Assembly (NCBI RefSeq): GCF_003123685.1
Contig: NZ_QCYJ01000084.1
Span: 620,001 to 684,000 of the forward strand
Direction of reading: 5' to 3'
Source: Nocardia aurea
Lineage (GTDB): Bacteria > Actinomycetota > Actinomycetes > Mycobacteriales > Mycobacteriaceae
DNA: 64,000 bases
Shown here in pieces: positions 1 through 7,403 of the stretch (the stretch's first letter is position 1; each line of letters begins with the position of its first letter). The position numbers were made by a program, and so were the translations under genes. The notes under the pieces are model-generated. The model did not search any database and was not told where the DNA came from. It saw only the letters and a list, made by a program, of their open reading frames with translations.

Positions 1-329
1 AGCGCGATCACGAGGTGGAACACGAATACGGCGCTTCGCTGGTAGAGGATTCGTTCGACGAACCGATCGCGCACCGTTCCCGGAAGTTCCTGGAAGCGCC
101 CGCGATCACCGAAGGGATCATCACGGTGGTGCAGGGTCGGTCGATCTTCGGCCCGCGCGGTATCACCCGACATCAGATCGAGTGGCGTGACCTGGTGGAC
201 GACGGCAGGTACGCGATCATCGCCGGCGTTCCGCCGCGTGCGGTCGGCGCGGACGCGGTGCGGCTGACCACCTTGATCAACGCCGAAATCGCTTCGGTCA
301 TCAGGGCGATCAAGGACGAGCGCAGATAG
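1..329 (+). CDS. EspG-family chaperone, C-terminal part (5' end outside window)
   Basis: The reading frame is open back to base 1, so the first in-frame GTG at 15 is probably internal and the gene is cut by the window edge. The visible ~109 residues resemble the C-terminal part of EspG proteins: a motif around GPRGITRHQIEW, then a DGRYAIIAG strand and a C-terminal helix. EspG proteins are cytosolic chaperones that bind the tip of PE-PPE pairs and keep them soluble before ESX export (family knowledge). It ends 8 bases before the EspH-like gene and probably shares its transcript. A second, complete EspG gene lies at 4049, so two EspG-type genes bracket the substrate cassette. The family call rests on a fragment and is moderately secure. 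Confidence 0.6.
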   Translation, partial: RDHEVEHEYGASLVEDSFDEPIAHRSRKFLEAPAITEGIITVVQGRSIFGPRGITRHQIEWRDLVDDGRYAIIAGVPPRAVGADAVRLTTLINAEIASVIRAIKDERR

Positions 330-337
330 AGGGTGAC

Positions 338-652
338 ATGTCTACCGCAACATCACGCAACGGTTCGATCTCGGTGGAGACCACGGAACAGGGTCTGCCG
401 ATATCCCTCACCGTGGAACCCGAGGAATTGCGGCGGGATCCGAGCGCTCTGGCCGGTGACATCGTGCGATTGTGCAGGCAGGCCGCGAATCGGGCCGGGT
501 TGGCTCGCCGCGCCGAATTGGAGGCCGCCGGGCTGACCGGTGAGGTGCTCGCGCTGACCGGGCTGCCGAAGCCGGAAGATGTCGCGCGGCAGGAGTTGAT
601 CGAGGAGCAGGACTACGAGGACGAACCGCAGAGTTGGCTGCGGTCGGTCTGA
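338..652 (+). CDS. EspH-like ESX accessory protein (DUF2694-like)
   Basis: This 104-residue protein starts at ATG 338 behind a GAGGGTGAC ribosome site. It lines up well by eye with the core of mycobacterial EspH: a GSISVETTEQG strand pair (EspH has GSVSVSTLMDG), an amphipathic helix DIVRLCRQAANRA, and a segment ending in LTGLPKPEDVA (EspH has LNLPTPEEA). No signal peptide or membrane helix is visible, so it should be cytosolic. EspH is an ESX-1 accessory protein needed for export of some Esp substrates. The strand-helix pattern also resembles half of a YbaB fold. It sits between the EspG fragment and the YbaB-like gene with 8- and 10-base gaps, which suggests one operon. Confidence 0.6.
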   Translation: MSTATSRNGSISVETTEQGLPISLTVEPEELRRDPSALAGDIVRLCRQAANRAGLARRAELEAAGLTGEVLALTGLPKPEDVARQELIEEQDYEDEPQSWLRSV

Positions 653-662
653 GGGGGCGACG

Positions 663-962
663 ATGAGTGAGGCGATGGACGCGCTGGAAGCGCGAGTGCG
701 TGGTCAGCTGGATCGGATTCGGGATCTGGGGGAGCGGATGGCGGCGATCCGGGTACGGGAAACCTCCGCCGACGCCGCCGTGACAGCGGTGGTCGACGGC
801 AACGGAGCATTGTGCGATCTGGAACTCTCGGGTGCGATCGCGCGCATGTCACCCGCGGAATTCGAGCAGGTGGTCGTGAATACCGCGGCCAGAGCGGCGC
901 AACGGGCGTTCGCCGAGCGCGGCGAACTCGTCGCGGCGTTCAATTATGAAGCGGCAGAATAG
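663..962 (+). CDS. YbaB/EbfC-family small protein, ESX-associated (EspL-like)
   Basis: This is a 99-residue cytosolic protein with the YbaB/EbfC pattern: an N-terminal helix (residues 1-30), a three-stranded segment with the typical VDGNGALCDLELSG turn, and a C-terminal helix VVVNTAARAAQRAF. YbaB proteins form dimers and bind DNA. Relatives in ESX loci such as EspL act as accessory or stabilising proteins instead (family knowledge). Here it lies 10 bases after the EspH-like gene and about 140 bases before the EspC-like substrate gene. An ESX role is therefore more likely than general nucleoid binding, but this is inferred from position. Confidence 0.65.
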   Translation: MSEAMDALEARVRGQLDRIRDLGERMAAIRVRETSADAAVTAVVDGNGALCDLELSGAIARMSPAEFEQVVVNTAARAAQRAFAERGELVAAFNYEAAE

Positions 963-1028
963 CTCTCGAACTGGGGCACGTAATCGTCTTATGGTCCGCA
1001 TTTTGCGAGTTGTTTACTGATATTTCGC

Positions 1029-1058
1029 TACTCGAGAGTACGGGTGATCCGGTACATT
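1029..1058 (+). promoter_or_regulatory. Putative promoter of the EspC-like substrate operon
   Basis: The 139-base gap after the YbaB-like gene contains an unusually AT-rich stretch (about 990-1030). It is followed by an inverted repeat TACTC-GA-GAGTA at 1029-1040 and a -10-like TACATT at 1053-1058, 43 bases before the ATG at 1102. The repeat covers the expected -35 position, which would suit a repressor or activator site. No good -35 hexamer is seen. The promoter call is weak, and the inverted repeat is the firmer observation. Confidence 0.35.
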
Positions 1059-1101
1059 GGATTCACACGGACCAATAGTCTTCTCGCAGCTGAGGTTTCC
1101 G

Positions 1102-1416
1102 ATGGATAAGATTGTTGTGACGTCCGACGCCGTTCGGCAGTACGGGAATGCTGCTGCCGGCATGGCCGCGGACGTCGCTGTCGCCGGTGCGGCCAACCAG
1201 GCGGCGATCATCGCCGCCGCGATCCCCGTCTTCGGGTTGATCGGTCAGGATTTTCTCGCCACCTTCGCGGGAGCCCAGGCCAACAACCTGACCTCGGTCG
1301 CCGAGCTGGCCCACGTGTACGCCATGACCGCGGTCGCGGCGCACGAGAGCGCCGCGCTGTACGACGTCACCGAGGCTTCGGCCGTCACCGATTTCGGGTC
1401 TGTCGACAAGATATGA
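1102..1416 (+). CDS. EspC-like ESX secretion target
   Basis: This 104-residue protein resembles the EspC/DUF2580 group of ESX secreted proteins: no signal peptide, two long helices, and a short C-terminal tail. The tail contains YDVTE, a match to the YxxxD/E general type VII secretion signal. ATG 1102 is preferred over an upstream in-frame ATG at 1057 because a GAGG site lies seven bases before it and the family starts here. Its stop overlaps the ATG of the next gene (ATGA at 1413-1416), so the two are probably translated together and exported as partners, as EspC is with EspA. That pairing is an inference. Confidence 0.65.
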   Translation: MDKIVVTSDAVRQYGNAAAGMAADVAVAGAANQAAIIAAAIPVFGLIGQDFLATFAGAQANNLTSVAELAHVYAMTAVAAHESAALYDVTEASAVTDFGSVDKI

Positions 1417-2720
1417 GTGTTCCCCTGGATCAATCCGTGGTGGACCTGCTCCGGCAGAGCGCGATCGGACCGATGCTCGATCGGCCCGTGAACGATGTCC
1501 TGAAGGAGATGGGTCTCCCGGCGCTGCCGGAGATTCCGGGCTTGCCCCCGATGCCCGATCTGCCGCCGCTGCCGGTGATCGACCTGTCTGTTCTCGCCAA
1601 GCCACTCACGGATCTGGCCGGTAGCTTCGGCACCGGAACCCTACCCGCGGCGGGGCAGGCCGCAGCAGGTCCGCCGGTCGATCCGGCCCAGGTCATGCAG
1701 ATCGTTTCCACCGTGTTGCAGACCGCGACCACGCTCGGCAGTTCCGCGCTGCAGTTGGCGATGACGCTGTGGCAGAGCGCGGCCTCCGCGGAAGCCGCGG
1801 AGAAGGGCGGCGCGGCCGCCAAGGACACCGCTGCCGTCGCTGATCAGAGTGCGCAGACCTCGGTGGGTGTCGCCACCGCCGCGAGTTCGGTTTTCCAGGG
1901 CTCGAGTCAGATGACCGCCATCATCACGAAATTCATGGCCTCGGTCACCGCCGCCGCCCCATTTCTCGCGACACCGCCCGGCCAGGCGTTTCTGGTCGCT
2001 CTGACGACAGAGACGATTTCGGAGGCCCTCGCCGTCATCGCGAAGACCAGGGGCGAACTCACCGTGCACAGCGCCGCGATGGCCGAGACCGGCACGAAGG
2101 TTCCGGTCACCCAGGCGCCGAAGAACGTCGATGCCATGCAGGCGATTTCCCAGGTGATGCAGATCCTGGGTCCGCTGACCAGCCTCGCGACCACGATGCC
2201 GCAACAGTTGATGGCGGTGAATACCGCGCTGAACACGCCGAAGTCGATCGCGAGCAAAGGTACGGAAGGCCTCGATCCCGCGAGCACGGATGATCTCGGT
2301 GGCTTCGGTGACGGTGGCGGCAGCGGCGTTCTCGGCGGTGGTCCGATCGGATTCGGCGCGATCGGCGGCGGCAGCGCGCGAGAGCTCGCGTCGTGGAGCT
2401 CCGCACGCGGAGCGGGCCCGTTGGGCGCTGCGGGCGCGAGCGCGCCGAGCGCCGAGGCCACCGGTGCGACACAGGCGATGACACGAGGCGGCGCGATGTC
2501 GAGCCCCGGAATGATGCCGATGGGCGGTGCCGCGGGCGCCGCGGCAGCCCGAACCGGCGAATCGACCTCCGAAGGGTTGCGCGGTCTGCTGGTCACCGAA
2601 CAGCACGGCAACGAGGTCGTGGGTGATATCGAGGGGGCTTCGCTGCCGGTGGTCGGCGCGGCCGAACGTGTATCGGAACCACTCGACTCCGACTCGCCCG
2701 ACAAGGCGCTCACCCTCTGA
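1413..2720 (+). CDS. Large EspA/EspB-like ESX substrate with Gly-rich tail
   Basis: The 435-residue product has no signal peptide. It begins with a short proline-rich stretch (residues about 35-60, repeated LPxLP/PPLP), then an Ala/Ser/Thr-rich helical core (about 90-290), a Gly-rich disordered stretch (about 290-400) with an MMPMGG motif, and a charged C-terminus. Large Esp substrates (EspA, EspB, EspE) share the helical core plus low-complexity tail ending near a GMxMG motif, but I cannot assign it to one of them. It overlaps the EspC-like gene by four bases and is followed 12 bases later by the PE-like gene. That supports a substrate role for this ESX system. Confidence 0.55.
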   Translation: MSVPLDQSVVDLLRQSAIGPMLDRPVNDVLKEMGLPALPEIPGLPPMPDLPPLPVIDLSVLAKPLTDLAGSFGTGTLPAAGQAAAGPPVDPAQVMQIVSTVLQTATTLGSSALQLAMTLWQSAASAEAAEKGGAAAKDTAAVADQSAQTSVGVATAASSVFQGSSQMTAIITKFMASVTAAAPFLATPPGQAFLVALTTETISEALAVIAKTRGELTVHSAAMAETGTKVPVTQAPKNVDAMQAISQVMQILGPLTSLATTMPQQLMAVNTALNTPKSIASKGTEGLDPASTDDLGGFGDGGGSGVLGGGPIGFGAIGGGSARELASWSSARGAGPLGAAGASAPSAEATGATQAMTRGGAMSSPGMMPMGGAAGAAAARTGESTSEGLRGLLVTEQHGNEVVGDIEGASLPVVGAAERVSEPLDSDSPDKALTL

Positions 2721-2732
2721 CAGGAGGATGTC

Positions 2733-3029
2733 ATGGAATTCGATCCGATTCGGGCAGGCCAGTCCGCCACCGATCTGGACGCCTTGGCTGCCAGACTGGA
2801 AACCGAACTGCGACAGAGTCTTCCGGCGTTGCTCGTACAGCCCGCCGGACTGGACGAGGTCTCGGGGCGGGCCGCCGCGACGCTGCGCGACGCGGCGTCG
2901 TCCTATGACGAGGCGGCTGTGCAGGGCATTCACGAAATCCGTAAGCTGGCCGCGGCCCTGCGTTCTCAGTCCGACCTGCTGGTGCGGATGGACGACGAGA
3001 ACGCGAGCGGCTTCAGCGCGGCGAACTGA
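2733..3029 (+). CDS. PE-like domain protein
   Basis: This 98-residue helical-hairpin protein starts behind a clear AGGAGG site. It has the PE-domain layout: a first helix ending near QPAGLDEVS (mycobacterial PE proteins carry GADEVS at this turn) and a second helix. The N-terminal Pro-Glu dipeptide is absent (MEFDP). No YxxxD/E export motif is visible, because the only Tyr region reads YDEAA. PE proteins pair with PPE proteins, the EspG chaperone binds the pair, and ESX exports it. The PPE-like partner follows 16 bases later and EspG after that, the canonical order. Confidence 0.65.
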   Translation: MEFDPIRAGQSATDLDALAARLETELRQSLPALLVQPAGLDEVSGRAAATLRDAASSYDEAAVQGIHEIRKLAAALRSQSDLLVRMDDENASGFSAAN

Positions 3030-3045
3030 CACGGGCGGCGCGCGC

Positions 3046-4020
3046 ATGGTCGAACCACCGGTCATCGGCTTCACCGGTGTGGTCTGGCAGGCCAGACCCA
3101 CCGATCAGCTGGCTCGCGATCTCACGACGGGGCCCGGCGCGGTACCCATGTCGGAGGCGAGCGCGGCATGGGCGAAGCTGGCCGCGAGTTTCGGCGCGGC
3201 CGTGGTCGAATACGACCAGATCCTGGCGAGGATTCGCGAGTCCTGGCGTTCCGGCGAGAGCGAAGCGGTGCTGGAGCGCATTTCCAAACTGCGGGAATGG
3301 CTGGTCGAGGCCGCGGCGGCGGCCGGACAGAACGCCACGAGAGCGGGTGGCCAGGCGGTCGCATACGAGGTGGCGCGGCTCGCCATGCCGCATATGGTCG
3401 AGATCGCCGCGTTGGAGACCGCCATGCGTGGAATCCAACAGGCCGGTGCCGCGTTGGGCGCGCCGCTGGTCGCGGCGGCGGCGCAGGTCGAGGGTGAACA
3501 GGATCTCGCCAAGGCCAACGCCGCGCGCGTGATGCAGAGCTATGAATCGGCGACTACCCCGCTCGCCACACCGTGGACCCACGAGGCGCCCCCCGTCATC
3601 GCGTCCAGCGCGCCGCTCGAGGCCGAACAGAGCGGTCCGGCAACACCTTCCGGTGTCGGTCCGGTGTCGGCGGCTGGCCTGCCGCCGGGATTCCTTTCCG
3701 GTCTCGGCGGGCTCTCCGTCGCACGGGAGAAGACCGCCTATCGAGCACAGTCGGTCGTGCGGACGACCGCGAACGAGCAGGTCGTCCCGGTGGAAACGGC
3801 CCCGGTGGCGACGGACAGGAGTATGGCCAATCGCATGGCCCCCGGCGCCATGGCCCCGGGAACCGCGCTCGGTGAGGTCGAGCGAACGGTACGGGCGGGC
3901 GCCGCGGCCGCCAGGCCCGGTGAGGGACTGGAGCTCGAGGCCGGAATCGATGCCGCGCCGCCGGTGCTCGGCGCGGCGGCCGAGTCGACGCGGGTGCAGC
4001 GGGTGGAGGTCCAGCCGTGA
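3046..4020 (+). CDS. PPE-like domain protein
   Basis: The product is 324 residues. ATG 3046 is chosen because the PPE-like domain begins there, with EPPVIGFTGVVW. The frame is open much further upstream, but that part overlaps the PE-like gene. The N-terminal ~180 residues form the PPE helical bundle: EASAAWAKLAASF, a WRSG turn in place of a strict WxG, and AYEVARLAMPHMVEI. The remaining ~140 residues are low-complexity and rich in Ala, Pro and Gly. PPE proteins are ESX substrates exported with a PE partner. The mycobacterial PPE-SVP or MPTR tails are absent, which fits Nocardia or Rhodococcus rather than Mycobacterium. Confidence 0.7.
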   Translation: MVEPPVIGFTGVVWQARPTDQLARDLTTGPGAVPMSEASAAWAKLAASFGAAVVEYDQILARIRESWRSGESEAVLERISKLREWLVEAAAAAGQNATRAGGQAVAYEVARLAMPHMVEIAALETAMRGIQQAGAALGAPLVAAAAQVEGEQDLAKANAARVMQSYESATTPLATPWTHEAPPVIASSAPLEAEQSGPATPSGVGPVSAAGLPPGFLSGLGGLSVAREKTAYRAQSVVRTTANEQVVPVETAPVATDRSMANRMAPGAMAPGTALGEVERTVRAGAAAARPGEGLELEAGIDAAPPVLGAAAESTRVQRVEVQP

Positions 4021-4048
4021 CGGCCCCGCCGCGGTGGCGGGCGGCGTG

Positions 4049-4837
4049 ATGTCGACGATGACCAATGACGCCCTGCTCGCGGTGTCGAATGTACTGGGTG
4101 TCCAGACCCTGCCCTCCGTGCTCGCGGTCGGTCCGCGACAGGATTCGGTGGCGGAGTGGGAGGCCGCGCAGCACCACGCGCTGGGCGAACTGCGCGGAGC
4201 GGGACTGCTCGACAGATACGACGAGGTCGACTCCGAACTCGCGACGGCCCTGCTGGTATTGGCGCAGCCGGAGCGGGAACTGGTGGCGCGCGTCCACGCC
4301 GAGGACGGTATGCGCCGGGTGTGCCTGGCCCGCCGCGGCGCCCAGCACGCGTTGGCGACCAGGATCGGCGATGTCTTCGACATCCACACCACGTGGGGTG
4401 ACGAGGACGCGCATGCGCTCGCCCGTCCGGTGCTGGCCGCGCTCGGTCCGTGCCCGCCCGCCGAAGTGGTGAGTTTCAGCGCGCTCTCGGACGAACTACG
4501 CGAAAGATTCGACGGCGCGACCGACGCCGGCGACTACACCCAGGCGGTCTACTCGGTGGGCGTGGCCGAACGTGACGCGATCGAATACGGGCTCGCGTTG
4601 GCGAGCTGTCGCGCGCATGCCGAGATCGTCGCCTACAGCTCGGTCGACGGTAGTTCGACCAGATCTTCCGGTGCTGTCGCGGTCTACGACACCTCGCGGG
4701 GTCGTATCGTCGCCAGCCCCGGAGCGGCAGCCGACCTGCGGGTCTGGTCCACCTTCACACCGGGCACCGATCACCGTGTCGCGCAGGCGATCGCGGCCTT
4801 GATCGAGTCGCTGCCCGGAGGAAGGTGGATGCCGTAG
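4049..4837 (+). CDS. espG: EspG-family PE/PPE chaperone
   Basis: The 262-residue product has the EspG pattern: an N-terminal LLAVSNVLGVQTLP strand, an LxxAGLL-type helix, a mixed central sheet, a repeated sheet half (AVYDTSRGRIVASP) and a C-terminal helix. It has no signal or membrane segment. EspG binds the cognate PPE helix tip in the cytosol and feeds PE-PPE pairs to the ESX core. It lies directly after the PE- and PPE-like genes. ATG 4049 is chosen, with ATG 4058 and GTG 4046 as possible alternatives, and no strong ribosome site separates them. Start confidence is therefore lower than family confidence. Confidence 0.7.
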   Translation: MSTMTNDALLAVSNVLGVQTLPSVLAVGPRQDSVAEWEAAQHHALGELRGAGLLDRYDEVDSELATALLVLAQPERELVARVHAEDGMRRVCLARRGAQHALATRIGDVFDIHTTWGDEDAHALARPVLAALGPCPPAEVVSFSALSDELRERFDGATDAGDYTQAVYSVGVAERDAIEYGLALASCRAHAEIVAYSSVDGSSTRSSGAVAVYDTSRGRIVASPGAAADLRVWSTFTPGTDHRVAQAIAALIESLPGGRWMP

Positions 4838-4921
4838 CTCGCGCGTCGTCGAGGGCTGCTTGCGAAATCTTGGCCGCGTCAATCGAACAGCAGTGAACAG
4901 ACATACGAGAAAGGTCCACAA

Positions 4922-5218
4922 ATGTCGAAGGTAAGTCTCGATGATGCCGCAGCCGCCGAGGTCGTCAACGACCTCTTGACGGCAGTCGGCGAGATCAAGA
5001 AGACGATCGCCAATATCGGAACCGATATCGAGTCCGCCAAACCCGGATGGCAGGGCGAGGCGAACGGCGCGTGCACCACCGCCGCGCAGAACTGGGAAGA
5101 AGAGGGGATCCGGCTCAACAACAAGCTGGACGTGATGACCTCGAAGGTGTTCGAGGGCAACCAGACCAAGAGCAGCGTGGACACCGACAACGTCGACGCG
5201 TTCACCAACCTGGTCTGA
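4922..5218 (+). CDS. WXG100 protein, first ESX pair member
   Basis: This 98-residue helix-turn-helix protein carries the canonical WXG turn (PGWQG, about residues 42-46). It starts behind a GAGAAAGG ribosome site. WXG100 proteins form dimers that ESX machines export, and the dimer is recognised by the EccC C-terminal domain. There is no Tyr anywhere, so the usual C-terminal YxxxD/E signal is absent. The second WXG100 gene follows after a 37-base gap, and the pair probably forms a heterodimer. Confidence 0.85.
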   Translation: MSKVSLDDAAAAEVVNDLLTAVGEIKKTIANIGTDIESAKPGWQGEANGACTTAAQNWEEEGIRLNNKLDVMTSKVFEGNQTKSSVDTDNVDAFTNLV

Positions 5219-5255
5219 CCATCGCGGCGATCCACTCATTTCGAAAGGACAGACA

Positions 5256-5543
5256 ATGCTTTACGACCCCAAGTACCTGGTGCCGCTCATCGACCAGCTC
5301 GATGGCCACTACAGGGCACTGAACAGCCAGATCGAACACCTCGAGGGTGTGGCCGCCAAGCTGTTGAACGTCGCGTGGGAGGAGAACGAGTCCGCGGTGG
5401 CGTTCAAGGACGCACACGACGCGTGGACGCTGGAATTCAGCGACACCACCACCATTCTCGAGAATCTGCGTGACGCCGTGGACCGCGCGCTCGGCAACGC
5501 GCAGGCCGCCGACAAAAAGGTCTACGACAGCTTCGCGGGCTGA
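5256..5543 (+). CDS. WXG100-like protein with degenerate WxG turn
   Basis: This is a 95-residue two-helix protein. At the turn (about residues 40-43) it reads AWEEN instead of W-x-G, so the glycine is replaced. The C-terminus has VYDSFA, which also misses the acidic position of YxxxD/E. Position, length and helix pattern still identify it as the partner of the preceding WXG100 protein. In many pairs only one partner carries the export signal, but here neither has a textbook one. A strong hairpin follows at 5567. Confidence 0.7.
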   Translation: MLYDPKYLVPLIDQLDGHYRALNSQIEHLEGVAAKLLNVAWEENESAVAFKDAHDAWTLEFSDTTTILENLRDAVDRALGNAQAADKKVYDSFAG

Positions 5544-5566
5544 CCTCGACCGACAGCGTTGCCGAA

Positions 5567-5595
5567 GGCCCGTTCACGATCGGCGTGAGCGGGCC
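5567..5595. terminator. Bidirectional hairpin between the WXG100 pair and eccE
   Basis: Twelve-base arms, GGCCCGTTCACG and CGTGAGCGGGCC, pair with one T-G wobble around a five-base loop. The element lies between convergent genes that stop at 5543 and 5603. There is no U tract, which is common for GC-rich actinobacterial terminators. Confidence 0.6.
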
Positions 5596-5602
5596 TCCGG
5601 TG

Positions 5603-7306
5603 TCACACCGGAATCGGTTGCGGTGCACCCAGATAGGTCATCTCGAAAGGTGTGGCGACCATGTGCACCTGCGTGCTGCCCGCCGCGGACCGCAATGTGA
5701 CCAGGTTGGCCGTCTCGGAATCCTCGACGAGCGTGAGATCGGGATCGAAACCGGCTCCGCCCGACTCCTGACGCAACAGGATGACCGTGGCGTCGGAGTG
5801 ATGGGTCGACGGTGTCAGGCCGTCGTAGACGATGACGGTCGCGGCGCGGTACGCGTTCGCCTGCTGAGACCCGGCCGACCACGTCGCCAGTGAGAGCGCC
5901 TGTGGGGAATCGACATAGGCCACCATCTCGCGCCACTGCTCGTGCCGGTTGGTGTGGACCACCACCGTCGCGCCGAGCGCGATCGCCCGCAGGATCACCT
6001 GTTTGGCGATGAGCAGCGCGCCGATGATCTCGACCCGGCGCACATGCCCGACCAGTGGCACCGCCACGCCCTGTCCGCTGGAGTCGGCGCCGATCAGTTG
6101 TCCGCAACCGGTGAGCGGTAGATCGAATCCCGCCAGTGACTCCGGTGTCCCCAGTGAGCCGTCGATCGGCAGTTCCGGGCCCCTGTCGCCGATCGGCAGA
6201 CTGTGCACGAGCGCGCGATACTGTTTGCCGCGCAGCGGAACCAGACCCGGCACCGTCGCTTCGGCGGGCTGGTGTCTGGCGTCGAAACGCGCTGTCGCGG
6301 TGACCTCGATCCCGGAAGTGGAACCAGGCGCGGCGCTACCGGTGGCCGGGCGCAGTCGCAATGTCAGTGTTGTCGCCAGACTCTGCGTCGCCCAGATATC
6401 GGTGAAACCGCGATCACCGAATTCCTCCAGCGCGACACGGTAGGTGGTGGAGTGGACTCCGTTCTGTTCGAGGCTGTCGGGTGATTCGCTGAATTCGTCG
6501 AGGTGACCGCCGCGGACGAGTTGATTGACGGCGGCGGTCATTTCGGCGGCGGAGAGCACCGAGGCGGTGAGTTCGCGGGCGGCGAGCCGGTTGGCGACGC
6601 GCTGGGTGGCCACGAGCGCGGTGCGCAGCGTGCCGGTGGAACCGCCGCCGCGACGAGTCACCGCGTCGGTATTGGACAGCGGGTCCAGCCGCAGCACGAT
6701 CCACACCGTGCGGTGGGCGACCGCGGGCAACGGACCGAGCATCTGGTCGTAGAGCCGCGCTACCGCGCCCGCGTCCGACGTCCTGGAGCCGGTGCTGATC
6801 ACGTCGATCGCGGCGAGCGCGATATCGAACTGACTCAGGCAGCGTGCCAGCTCGGGCAGCGGGATCATCTCGCCCGCGCTCAGCCCGCTCGGACCGAGTC
6901 TGGTCACGAACGGGGGCTGAGCGTCGATGCGCAACATGGTGATCAGATGAAGGCCGTCCCAGCGCATTCCGTAACTGCCGCCGTCGGGCAGGGGAACATC
7001 GAACGGCGCATGGTTGACAGTCGCCGAACGATTGCGAAAAACTTGCCATCGGAAGGTGATCGCGCCACCGACGCGTGCCGCCACGGTGGCGCCGCGTATC
7101 GGGACGAGCGCGACCAGCGCGAGCGCGACGCCGCCCGCGACGGCGGCGATAGGCGGTGCGCCGAAAGCAGCCGTGACCAGTGCGACCACCACTGCCAGCA
7201 GTAACGCGGGAATCACCTGTCGCAGCGGGAACATTCGGAACAACCAGAAGTGCGGTGACCGCAGCGGCGGTGCCGATTTCGGGTCCTCGGCCGTTGTTGA
7301 CGCCAT
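5603..7306 (-). CDS. eccE: ESX membrane component EccE (first ESX locus)
   Basis: The product is 567 residues. Two hydrophobic helices near the N-terminus (about residues 30-70) are followed by a long soluble domain with the EccE features GMRWDG, PLPELARCL, a QMLGPLPAVAHRTVW segment and CGQLIGADSSGQGVAVPL. EccE sits at the periphery of the ESX membrane complex with EccB, EccC and EccD. It is convergent with the WXG100 pair and divergent from eccB, with a 97-base shared upstream region. A paralogue with the same motifs lies at 31334. Confidence 0.88.
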   Translation of the reverse strand: MASTTAEDPKSAPPLRSPHFWLFRMFPLRQVIPALLLAVVVALVTAAFGAPPIAAVAGGVALALVALVPIRGATVAARVGGAITFRWQVFRNRSATVNHAPFDVPLPDGGSYGMRWDGLHLITMLRIDAQPPFVTRLGPSGLSAGEMIPLPELARCLSQFDIALAAIDVISTGSRTSDAGAVARLYDQMLGPLPAVAHRTVWIVLRLDPLSNTDAVTRRGGGSTGTLRTALVATQRVANRLAARELTASVLSAAEMTAAVNQLVRGGHLDEFSESPDSLEQNGVHSTTYRVALEEFGDRGFTDIWATQSLATTLTLRLRPATGSAAPGSTSGIEVTATARFDARHQPAEATVPGLVPLRGKQYRALVHSLPIGDRGPELPIDGSLGTPESLAGFDLPLTGCGQLIGADSSGQGVAVPLVGHVRRVEIIGALLIAKQVILRAIALGATVVVHTNRHEQWREMVAYVDSPQALSLATWSAGSQQANAYRAATVIVYDGLTPSTHHSDATVILLRQESGGAGFDPDLTLVEDSETANLVTLRSAAGSTQVHMVATPFEMTYLGAPQPIPV

Positions 7307-7403
7307 GCGCTCATAATGGACCGAAGTTCCACTCCTTCGCTACTGTGAGCGGAACGAGGCGATCTCGCCCTCTCGATGTAGACACGTCAGTTCGGAGGCA
7401 TCA
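7307..7403. promoter_or_regulatory. Divergent eccE/eccB promoter region
   Basis: Ninety-seven bases separate the two starts. On the plus strand a -10-like TACTGT lies at 7341-7346 and a GGAGG ribosome site at 7394-7398 precedes GTG 7404. On the minus strand CATTAT lies six bases before the eccE ATG, which would give a leaderless eccE mRNA. No convincing -35 hexamer is seen for either. Confidence 0.4.

Noticed and set aside
1..329. Complete small ORF starting at GTG 15
   Set aside because: The frame is open to the window edge and the protein looks like the C-terminal part of EspG, so a truncated gene is more likely.
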